From contig NC_049992.1 of NCBI RefSeq assembly GCF_000003815.2, positions 919,393-945,023 on the forward strand: a stretch of 25,631 nucleotides of DNA, read 5' to 3'. The first letter of the stretch is position 1. Each line of letters begins with the position of its first letter. Shown here piece by piece: positions 23,601 to 25,631 of the stretch. This DNA comes from Branchiostoma floridae. Its lineage: Eukaryota > Chordata > Leptocardii > Amphioxiformes > Branchiostomatidae. The notes below the pieces were generated by a model. The model was not told the origin of the DNA. It made no database searches and saw only the letters and a program-made list of their open reading frames with translations. Made by a program: the position numbers and the translations under genes.

Positions 23601-23776
23601 TGTGTCCATGTGTGAGAGCTGTGGGTACAGCTCGGTCGCTCAGCTGATCGCCGAGAACGCAGACTACCTGGTCAACGACATCTCCCTCAGCCTCCGACAC
23701 TATAGCCTCCACCCCCGGGCTCCGCATGTGCTGAGAGTCATGCTGGACAACAGTGACAAAGATATCCTTCCTCTGG
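2141..23776 (+). CDS. TTI1: TTI1: TELO2-interacting protein 1, 14 exons, 3' part beyond the window
   Basis: Known: TTI1 is a HEAT-repeat scaffold that with TELO2 and TTI2 forms the TTT complex, an HSP90 co-chaperone needed for assembly and stability of mTOR, ATM, ATR and DNA-PKcs. Seen: coding exons at 2141-2331, 4561-4700, 5904-5979, 7461-7609, 8065-8195, 8643-8813, 12130-12230, 18520-18722, 19465-19647, 20143-20307, 21425-21538, 21806-21860, 22889-23221 and 23580-23776. All have AG/GT borders and every junction phase agrees, giving 2209 coding bases (736 codons plus one base). Vertebrate TTI1 blocks appear in order: LRPxCVQLTK, [14 protein letters not shown], GDxKQGH, HPxWx[15 protein letters not shown], [12 protein letters not shown], LLVDHF, LYPVLEK, DYLVN. 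The ATG has A at -3 and an in-frame TAA 18 bases upstream. Human TTI1 is about 1,089 residues, so roughly a third is missing. Two other genes are nested antisense in introns 6 and 7. Confidence 0.93.
2348..2690 (+). repeat. (TG)n microsatellite with GC core
   Basis: About 340 bases of TG with interspersed TA, TC and GC steps, containing an alternating GC run at about 2659-2672. It starts just 16 bases after the exon 1 donor. The alternating purine-pyrimidine tract can form Z-DNA. Confidence 0.95.
2728..3872 (+). mobile_element. Penelope-like element, 5'-truncated, bounded by a 174-bp inverted repeat
   Basis: Seen: the first 174 bases (2728-2901) and the last 174 (3699-3872) are, as far as I can read, exact reverse complements. 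Between them is the end of a Penelope reverse transcriptase ([18 protein letters not shown]), linker text, and a GIY-YIG endonuclease domain. Known: Penelope-like elements carry RT followed by GIY-YIG and often have inverted or partial-tandem terminal copies. Most of the RT is absent. It sits in TTI1 intron 1, same orientation as TTI1, between two TG microsatellites. The two arms being identical suggests a recent insertion or gene conversion. Confidence 0.85.
2911..3812 (+). pseudogene. Penelope-like RT remnant plus GIY-YIG endonuclease, frame broken
   Basis: From 2911 one frame reads the RT C-terminal part and ends at a TAG at about 3058-3060. The homologous text continues in another frame from about 3054 ([13 protein letters not shown]...), so a short deletion near 3050 breaks the ORF. 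The downstream frame stays open to a TGA at 3810-3812, inside the right inverted-repeat arm. It includes [23 protein letters not shown] and a conserved Glu in [10 protein letters not shown], the layout of a GIY-YIG nuclease. The domain looks complete, but a productive element is unlikely because the RT fingers and palm are missing. Confidence 0.8.
3873..4058 (+). repeat. (TG)n microsatellite abutting the Penelope element
   Basis: A degenerate TG tract begins directly at the last base of the right inverted-repeat arm. Together with the tract at 2348-2690 it suggests insertion into, or expansion beside, TG-rich DNA. Confidence 0.9.
4143..4560 (+). repeat. Four tandem partial copies of TTI1 exon 2 with acceptor
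   Basis: Copies start after AG at 4143, 4251, 4354 and 4457. The intact exon starts at 4561, so units are 103-108 bases. Each unit holds a pyrimidine tract, an AG acceptor and the first ~65 bases of exon 2 (reading [19 protein letters not shown]), then diverges into intron without a usable donor. Reading on from the copy 2 acceptor meets TGA, and from the copy 4 acceptor TAA. The copies therefore look like decoy acceptors rather than alternative exons. Confidence 0.9.
4561..4700 (+). CDS. TTI1: TTI1 exon 2
   Basis: Encodes [14 protein letters not shown]...[12 protein letters not shown], matching the vertebrate block after FPLR (RLIQSVVECLTFVLSS). Phase 2 in, phase 1 out (CAAG/gtatgg). It is the fifth and only complete member of the local array. 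Confidence 0.9.
4900..5278. mobile_element. hAT-like MITE, TIR CAGGGTTCTCCCCAGA
   Basis: Perfect 16-bp terminal inverted repeats, flanked by a 5-bp direct repeat CCTTT. A 'cctccactatact' motif recurs inside both ends. No transposase is present. CAGGG ends are typical of the hAT superfamily; a 5-bp target duplication fits only some hAT lineages. Confidence 0.75.
5455..5787. mobile_element. hAT-like MITE, TIR CAGGGTTCTAGC
   Basis: The ends are inverted repeats starting CAGGGTTCTAGC, and the subterminal TTTTAGCGTAGTGG is also inverted near both ends. It is flanked by a 5-bp repeat TCTTG. Non-coding. Confidence 0.75.
5904..5979 (+). CDS. TTI1: TTI1 exon 3
   Basis: Encodes [20 protein letters not shown], matching vertebrate AAVSEELKLAVIQGLSTLM. 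Phase 1 in, phase 2 out (CCAG/gtcagt). Confidence 0.88.
6115..6208 (+). mobile_element. Detached SINE tail, same family as the element at 16176-16575
   Basis: GAATGGCAGCT...AGACCCTTGC.ATTTAGCCCC...GCAATTCAGCC.CTGGCTGCA.AGAGTGA closely matches 16486-16571 on the same strand. Head and core are missing. The tail is cut at TA by the next MITE. Confidence 0.8.
6209..6428. mobile_element. TA-flanked MITE, TIR CTGTAAATGCA
   Basis: Ends read TA-CTGTAAATGCA and TGCATTTACAG-TA, giving a perfect 11-bp inverted repeat and a TA duplication as in Tc1/mariner-type insertion. The interior is itself palindromic (CGCGGTGGTTTAA versus TTAAAACCACCGTG). It inserted into the SINE tail on its left. Confidence 0.75.
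6431..7359. mobile_element. Non-autonomous DNA element with CTCGTTCTCATT termini
   Basis: The ends CTCGTTCTCATTGAAATGTC and its near-perfect inverse (7334-7359) bracket 929 bases with no convincing ORF. Inside are a perfect 30-bp palindrome (6598-6627) and two more copies of its half-site GGTAACGTTTGTTA (6776-6789, 6963-6976). No clear target duplication, so the superfamily is unassigned. Confidence 0.65.
7461..7609 (+). CDS. TTI1: TTI1 exon 4
   Basis: Encodes [20 protein letters not shown]...[12 protein letters not shown], matching vertebrate LPRLGFAVSLLLGLAEQE. Phase 2 in, phase 1 out. A minor GGAT-type simple repeat lies in the following intron at about 7918-7935. Confidence 0.92.
8065..8195 (+). 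CDS. TTI1: TTI1 exon 5
   Basis: Encodes [20 protein letters not shown] and [10 protein letters not shown], the best conserved block of this part of TTI1. Phase 1 in, phase 0 out (GTG/gtaagt). Confidence 0.95.
8643..8813 (+). CDS. TTI1: TTI1 exon 6
   Basis: Encodes [13 protein letters not shown], a Ser/Gln-rich linker, and [14 protein letters not shown], which matches vertebrate READWVKKTGDKL. Phase 0 on both sides. Confidence 0.88.
8835..8840 (-). promoter_or_regulatory. Candidate poly(A) signal (AATAAA) of the fibrinogen-domain gene
   Basis: AATAAA on the minus strand about 200 bases after the stop codon and 22 bases beyond the end of TTI1 exon 6. If used, the antisense 3' UTR nearly reaches a TTI1 exon. 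Confidence 0.35.
9039..9787 (-). CDS. Fibrinogen-domain gene exon 3 (whole FReD and stop)
   Basis: A single 749-base exon after acceptor tttacag carries the complete domain and TAA or equivalent stop at 9041-9039. Having the domain on one exon suggests a retro- or tandem-expanded family. Confidence 0.92.
9039..11147 (-). CDS. Secreted fibrinogen-related (ficolin-like) protein, 3 exons, complete
   Basis: Seen: coding exons at 11147-11139, 10562-10472 and 9787-9039 join in phases 0 and 1 to give 282 residues. Residues 1-24 form a signal peptide ([11 protein letters not shown] core, AxA-like end TYSA), followed by a short linker. From about residue 57 there is one fibrinogen C-terminal domain with C60, [16 protein letters not shown] (C93), a calcium loop DRDND (206-210), the HC/RC cysteine pair (C217, C230) and WWY..C.HS. 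The ATG lies in an ideal context (gccaccATGG). Known: such domains in ficolins and tachylectins bind acetylated sugars and act in innate recognition; others act in adhesion. There is no collagen or coiled-coil region, so oligomerisation is not evident. It is nested antisense in TTI1 intron 6. The exact ligand is unknown. Confidence 0.9.
9788..10471 (-). other. Intron 2 of the fibrinogen-domain gene
   Basis: No coding signal. It contains a poly-C tract on the + strand (10185-10202, ten and seven C), which is G-rich in this gene's own transcript. Confidence 0.6.
10472..10562 (-). CDS. Fibrinogen-domain gene exon 2 (signal peptide)
   Basis: Encodes the hydrophobic core [18 protein letters not shown] and the linker EIPQTQDAQ. 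The acceptor is ccttacag and the donor CAAG/gtattt. Phase 0 in, phase 1 out. Confidence 0.85.
11139..11147 (-). CDS. Fibrinogen-domain gene, coding part of exon 1 (ATG)
   Basis: Only nine coding bases (Met-Val-Lys) before a consensus donor (AAG/gtaagc). Too short for ORF calling, but phase 0 matches exon 2 and completes the signal peptide. Confidence 0.8.
11148..12129. other. Upstream region of the nested gene / rest of TTI1 intron 6
   Basis: AT-rich, with no exon recognised. Just upstream (minus strand) of the nested gene lies a GATAAG next to CAGCTG (about 11242), but no TATA box is clear. Confidence 0.3.
12130..12230 (+). CDS. TTI1: TTI1 exon 7
   Basis: Encodes [29 protein letters not shown], matching vertebrate [22 protein letters not shown]. 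Phase 0 in, phase 2 out (AATAA/gtgagt). Confidence 0.93.
12276..12311. repeat. Perfect 36-bp palindrome
   Basis: The half-site GTCACTGGTCTGACTACC is followed at once by its exact reverse complement, with no spacer (centre between 12293 and 12294). It lies 46 bases into TTI1 intron 7. Confidence 0.95.
12809..13229. mobile_element. hAT-like MITE, TIR CAGGGCTC(A/G)AAATACT
   Basis: Inverted termini, with the motif 'acctgcac/gtgcaggt' repeated many times in both orientations inside. Flanks GATTG/CATTG match at 4 of 5 bases. Non-coding. Confidence 0.7.
13580..13643. repeat. Foldback hairpin downstream of the GPCR gene
   Basis: GTTTAACCAAGGAGGTTA...CAC pairs with GTG...TAACCTTCTTGGTTTAAC around a 4-base loop, stem about 29 bases. 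It starts just past the GPCR poly(A) signal. Confidence 0.8.
13645..13650 (-). promoter_or_regulatory. Poly(A) signal (AATAAA) of the GPCR gene
   Basis: AATAAA on the minus strand 116 bases after the stop codon. Confidence 0.55.
13767..15185 (-). CDS. Class A GPCR, LPA/S1P-receptor-like, intronless, with degenerate switch motifs
   Basis: Seen (numbered from the Met at 15185, 472 residues): glycosylation sites N11 and N40. TM1 has GN at 79-80, TM2 has NLAMSD (D108), TM4 has W189, then PSMGWNC (199-205), a signature shared with lysophospholipid receptors. TM5 lacks the usual Pro, as in that family. TM6 and TM7 follow, then a long cytoplasmic tail. Odd: DRY is replaced by NSY (157-159), CWxP by CWLL (305-308) and NPxxY by NPVAT (341-345). 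The tail carries a 25-residue tandem duplication (about 399-447). The frame is open upstream to an ATG at 15653, but that extension is almost wholly a 22-bp minisatellite, so I take 15185 as the likelier start. Known: the family binds lipids and couples to G proteins. Inference: altered coupling or a pseudo-receptor. Nested antisense in TTI1 intron 7. Confidence 0.85.
   Translation of the reverse strand: MTRTSSGMFNNISEPWLPTAGTPAPEFQTLVSCYQWFSRNKTLSVAQVDEVCSLYEDIVRLGTGGDLIFWLTGLLIIIGNAAVLWGIIGTQELRTPLYFYYANLAMSDVLAGIGLLYRTAGYVGYSRNLYLFILNFVSLMTFSQIMSASALSVLSVNSYVGLMYPVFYRNHNKNGNTKRLAGLVLAGSWIGYSLLVFSPSMGWNCLQMGTLTNGNCIANCPVAFVVICVSILFLLCCNMLFTNISLFIAIRKREKRRLEQATSDQNREGGTQQNNVAQDKALQKFRKNVHKARTVMIHVVVSFACWLLAAVLVVLCVTWPDMCPSNQSSVYAATCLNSAINPVATLIRTPDLRKAIWRKLRGIYRVFVTLIRRLENRMMQQEELPGQGNAPDLQGDQVENIQDTCSAGEHSASENRGCVIQAQENIQDTCSAGEHSASENRGCAIQDNHRLAWPARPSHQEQSRNLPLGENE
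13843..13992 (-). repeat. Tandem 75-bp duplication in the GPCR C-tail
   Basis: Two nearly identical 75-base units encode [20 protein letters not shown] plus five residues twice. The in-frame length keeps the ORF open. Confidence 0.85.
15203..15538 (-). repeat. 22-bp minisatellite, about 15 units, upstream of the GPCR start
   Basis: Units of the form gaagcacagaatccctgcaa plus two bases, with few variants. On the minus strand the unit has no stop in any frame. Because 22 is not a multiple of 3, three units encode a 22-residue Cys/Leu-rich repeat, about five times. It is either a 5' UTR minisatellite or an unusual N-terminal extension. Confidence 0.92.
15670..15677. promoter_or_regulatory. Consensus CRE (TGACGTCA)
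   Basis: A perfect palindromic CRE lies 16 bases upstream of the ATG at 15653 and about 490 upstream of the preferred GPCR start. Its position suggests a promoter-proximal role, but this is inference. Confidence 0.35.
15678..16175. other. Intronic spacer between GPCR upstream region and SINE
   Basis: No gene or repeat identified apart from short A- and T-runs at about 16020-16090. Confidence 0.3.
16176..16575 (+). mobile_element. tRNA-derived SINE with Meta-type core, essentially full length
   Basis: Seen: a tRNA-like head with pol III A box TAGCACAGTGG (about 16185-16195) and B box GGATCGAATCC (about 16228-16238). The body has GGACGTTAAATGGAGGTCCC...GGCACGTTAAAGAACCC, and the tail matches the fragment at 6115-6208. 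Known: this is the general plan of tRNA SINEs with a conserved central domain in marine animals. No ORF belongs here. Confidence 0.88.
16590..17150. other. Intron 7 spacer
   Basis: A short CA/CTCA simple repeat at about 16625-16650 and a T-run near 16775. Nothing else recognised. Confidence 0.3.
17151..17645. mobile_element. TTAA-flanked MITE, TIR AGGGGCATTCCACTCC
   Basis: Perfect 16-bp inverted repeats flanked by TTAA at both ends (17151-17154, 17642-17645), the target duplication of piggyBac and Kolobok elements. The 80-residue minus-strand ORF inside has no recognisable transposase motif. Confidence 0.8.
17734..18081. mobile_element. hAT-like MITE, TIR CAGGGTTGTAGCCAGC
   Basis: 16-bp inverted repeats with GCTGGCTACAACCCTG at the right. 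The flanking 8-mers CTTCTATT/CTTCTATG match at 7 of 8, as expected for an old hAT insertion. Confidence 0.8.
18147..18519 (+). repeat. Tandem copies of the TTI1 exon 8 acceptor and 5' half
   Basis: The motif (cac)ttt(ca)cttttccccctgyag recurs with AG ends at 18253, 18336, 18368 and 18519 plus one degraded copy near 18169. The copy at 18369-18470 has 102 bases nearly identical to the 5' half of exon 8, reading [20 protein letters not shown]. Its length is in frame and phase 2 to 2, but its only donor candidate (ACCAG/gtacac) is poor. Confidence 0.85.
18520..18722 (+). CDS. TTI1: TTI1 exon 8
   Basis: Encodes [20 protein letters not shown]...[16 protein letters not shown] and [17 protein letters not shown], the last identical in core to vertebrate TTI1. 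I chose the second of two acceptors because only this copy continues to LATSLPRLM. Phase 2 in, phase 1 out (CAG/gtgaga). Confidence 0.93.
18723..19240 (+). repeat. Two degenerate copies of the exon 8 3' half with donor
   Basis: CCTCCATTCTCTGGCG..., the donor region and the following intron recur at about 18931 and 19198, about 260 bases apart. The first keeps a GTGAGG donor; the second is truncated. Exon 8 is thus duplicated at both of its splice borders. Confidence 0.85.
19465..19647 (+). CDS. TTI1: TTI1 exon 9
   Basis: Encodes [15 protein letters not shown]...[21 protein letters not shown], aligned with vertebrate LLGYLKLLGPK...[21 protein letters not shown]. Phase 1 on both sides. The donor is within a G-run, so the last base is slightly uncertain. 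Confidence 0.93.
19648..20142. other. TTI1 intron 9
   Basis: AT-rich, nothing recognised. Confidence 0.4.
20143..20307 (+). CDS. TTI1: TTI1 exon 10
   Basis: Encodes a Ser/Pro linker and [20 protein letters not shown] then LLGYYG, matching vertebrate [27 protein letters not shown]. Phase 1 on both sides. Confidence 0.94.
20840..20932 (+). mobile_element. Probable LINE 3' tail with (ATTG)n
   Basis: A GC-rich segment ends in AATAAAGGTCATTGATTGATTG, the kind of tetranucleotide tail seen on CR1-like LINEs. No RT sequence is attached, so the assignment is tentative. The rest of intron 10 (20308-20839) shows nothing. Confidence 0.4.
21008..21424 (+). repeat. Four tandem partial copies of TTI1 exon 11 with acceptor and branch-like site
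   Basis: Copies start at 21008, 21112, 21213 and 21318, the intact exon at 21425 (units 104, 101, 105, 107). Each holds ~60 exon bases ([16 protein letters not shown]), then ACTACTAAAC or TACTAAC, a TG run and ACAG. The branch-point-like sequence, tract and acceptor are therefore copied with the exon half. No donor is present. Confidence 0.9.
21425..21538 (+). CDS. TTI1: TTI1 exon 11
   Basis: Encodes [20 protein letters not shown] and [17 protein letters not shown], matching vertebrate LLVDHFMELYHQS..RKQAAMILNELV. Only this last copy continues into KQAVLILN. Phase 1 on both sides. Confidence 0.93.
21806..21860 (+). CDS. TTI1: TTI1 exon 12
   Basis: A 55-base exon reading [18 protein letters not shown]. 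Weakly conserved, but the phases (1 in, 2 out) fit both neighbours. The ORF running on to 22224 is intron read-through. Confidence 0.75.
21861..22888. other. TTI1 intron 12
   Basis: No gene. It holds a G-run block (22602-22631) and an octamer ATTTGCAT (about 22685). The minus ORF at 22415-22774 has no recognisable domain. Confidence 0.4.
22889..23221 (+). CDS. TTI1: TTI1 exon 13
   Basis: Encodes [15 protein letters not shown], a variable linker, then [20 protein letters not shown] and [18 protein letters not shown], matching vertebrate NIWQICIQLEGIG...LLLMSALYPVLEKAGD. Phase 2 on both sides. Confidence 0.94.
23243..23360 (+). repeat. (ATGG)n microsatellite
   Basis: About 118 bases of ATGG with GAGG interruptions, 22 bases after the exon 13 donor. 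Confidence 0.95.
23580..23776 (+). CDS. TTI1: TTI1 exon 14 (last exon in window)
   Basis: Encodes [40 protein letters not shown] and [15 protein letters not shown], matching vertebrate CGYDSLQHLI...[21 protein letters not shown]. Phase 2 in, phase 1 out (CTGG/gtaggt). Its 3' half seeds the following array. Confidence 0.93.
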
Positions 23777-25631
23777 GTAGGTCGTTAGTAACATACTAAT
23801 TACCTGTAATTAGTAGTATAATTGATATGTCCAGTAGTATCCTCCGACACTACAGTCTCCACCCCCGAGCTCCACACGTGCTGAGAGTCATGCTGGACAA
23901 CAGTGACAAAGATATCCTTCCTCTGGGTAGGTTGTTAGTATCATACTAATTACCTGTAATTAGTAGTATAATTAATATGTAGTATCCAGTAGTATCCTCC
24001 GACACTATAGCCTCCACCCCCGGGCTCTGCATGTGCTGAGAGTCATGCTGCAGAACAGCGACAAAGATATCCTTCCTCTGGGTAGGTCGTTAGTATACTA
24101 ATTACTGTAATTAGTATTATAATTATGTAGTATCCAGTAGTATCCTCCGACACTACAACCTCTACCCCCGGGCTCCACATGTGCTGAGAGTCATGCTGGA
24201 CAACAGTGATAAAGATATCCTTCCCCTGGGTAGGTCGTTAGTATCATACTAATTACCTGCAATTAGTAAGTAATTACCAGTAATTAGTAGAGTATAATTA
24301 TGTACTATTCAATAACGGTTTTTATCCTCCAGCATCATGGTCAGAGTCATGCTGGACAACAGTGACAAAGATATCCTTCCGCTGGGTAGGTCGTTAGTAT
24401 CATACTAAGTACCTGTAATTAGTATGAATTACCAGTAATTAGTAGTATAATTACTAGTATCCAGTAGTATCCCCCAACACTACAGCCTCCACCCCCGGGC
24501 TCCACATGTGCTGAGAGTCATGCTGGACAACAGCGACAAAGATATCCTTCCTCTGGGTAGGTCGTTAGTATACTAATTACTGTAATTAGTATTATAATTA
24601 ATATGTAGTATCCAGTAGTATCCTCAGGCACTACAGTATCCACCCCCGGGCTCCACACGTGCTGAGAGTCATGCTGGACAACAGTGACAAAGATATCCTT
24701 CCTCTGGGTAGGTCGTTAGTATACTAATTACTGTAATTAGTATTATAATTAATATGTAGTATCCAGTAGTATCCTCAGGCACTACAGTATCCACCCCCGG
24801 GCTCTGCATGTGCTGAGAGTCATGCTGCAGAACAGCGACAAAGATATCCTTCCTCTGGGTAGGTCGTTAGTATACTAATTACTGTAATTAGTATTATAAT
24901 TAATATGTAGTATCCAGTAGTATCCTCAGGCACTACAGTATCCACCCCCGGGCTCCACATGTGCTGAGAGTCATGCTGCAGAACAGCGACAAAGATATCC
25001 TTCCTCTGGGTAGGTCGTTAGTATACTAATTACTGTAATTAGTATTATAATTATGTAGTATCCAGTAGTATCCTCCGACACTACAACCTCTACCCCCGGG
25101 CTCACATGTGCTGAGAGTCATGCTGGACAACAGTGATAAAGATATCCTTCCCCTGGGTAGGTCGTTAGTATCATACTAATTACCTGCAATTAGTAAGTAA
25201 TTACCAGTAATTAGTAGAGTATAATTATGTACTATTCAATAACGGTTTTTATCCTCCAGCATCATGGTCAGAGTCATGCTGGACAACAGTGACAAAGATA
25301 TCCTTCCGCTGGGTAGGTCGTTAGTATCATACTAAGTACCTGTAATTAGTATGAATTACCAGTAATTAGTAGTATAATTACTAGTATCCAGTAGTATCCC
25401 CCAACACTACAGCCTCCACCCCCGGGCTCCACATGTGCTGAGAGTCATGCTGGACAACAGCGACAAAGATATCCTTCCTCTGGGTAGGTCGTTAGTATAC
25501 TAATTACTGTAATTAGTATTATAATTAATATGTAGTATCCAGTAGTATCCTCAGGCACTACAGTATCCACCCCCGGGCTCCACACGTGCTGAGAGTCATG
25601 CTGGACAACAGTGACAAAGATATCCTTCCTC
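23777..25631 (+). repeat. Tandem array of TTI1 exon 14 3' half plus donor, with 927-bp higher-order period
   Basis: Twelve further copies of GTGCTGAGAGTCATGCTG... with donor GGTAGGT and an AT-rich spacer (markers at 23878, 24033, 24181, about 24340, 24506, 24660, 24810, 24961, 25108, about 25267, 25435, 25586), spaced about 147-165 bases. The spacer contains the hairpin ACTAATTAC/GTAATTAGT. Variants show a six-copy block starting at 24181 repeating at 25108. The array continues past the edge. Two copies lack the 5' part of the exon segment. Copies have a donor but no good acceptor. Confidence 0.92.

Noticed and set aside
23777-25631. Satellite or CRISPR-like array of unknown origin
   Set aside because: Units are copies of TTI1 exon 14 with its donor, so the origin is clear.

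Overview
The window looks like invertebrate-chordate genomic DNA, most likely amphioxus (Branchiostoma). The reasons are vertebrate-like exon/intron structure with short phased exons, a single-exon C-type lectin domain, a secreted fibrinogen-related gene, an intronless rhodopsin-type GPCR, Penelope-like and MITE/SINE debris, and minisatellites that straddle intron-exon boundaries. I recall that boundary-spanning minisatellites ('mirages') were described at the amphioxus Adh locus, but I could not check this. No database search was possible, so species is an inference.

Layout. 43-614 (+) is the 3' end of a C-type lectin-domain gene. It is followed by a 5S-rRNA-headed SINE (minus strand) and a CA/TA/TG microsatellite. 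From 2141 to beyond the right edge runs one large + strand gene, the orthologue of TTI1 (TELO2-interacting protein 1, a HEAT-repeat scaffold of the TTT complex that matures PIKK kinases). I can place 14 coding exons with matching phases (2141-23776, about 736 codons). The last third of the protein lies outside the window. Two minus-strand genes are nested in its introns. Intron 6 holds a three-exon secreted fibrinogen-domain (ficolin-like) gene at 9039-11147. Intron 7 holds an intronless class A GPCR at 13767-15185 (open to 15653) that resembles LPA/S1P-type receptors but has degenerate DRY, CWxP and NPxxY motifs.

Introns are packed with mobile DNA. A 5'-truncated Penelope-like element with a GIY-YIG domain sits in intron 1, bounded by a 174-bp inverted repeat. 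There are also four CAGGG-ended hAT-like MITEs, a TTAA-flanked MITE, a TA-flanked MITE, a 929-bp element with CTCGTTCTC termini, a tRNA-headed SINE, a detached tail of the same SINE family, and a probable LINE tail.

The most unusual feature is that TTI1 exons 2, 8, 11 and 14 are each accompanied by local tandem arrays of partial exon copies, and every repeat unit straddles a splice site. Some units carry acceptor plus 5' exon half, others 3' exon half plus donor. The exon 14 array has 13 copies including the original, runs off the window, and shows a 927-bp higher-order period.
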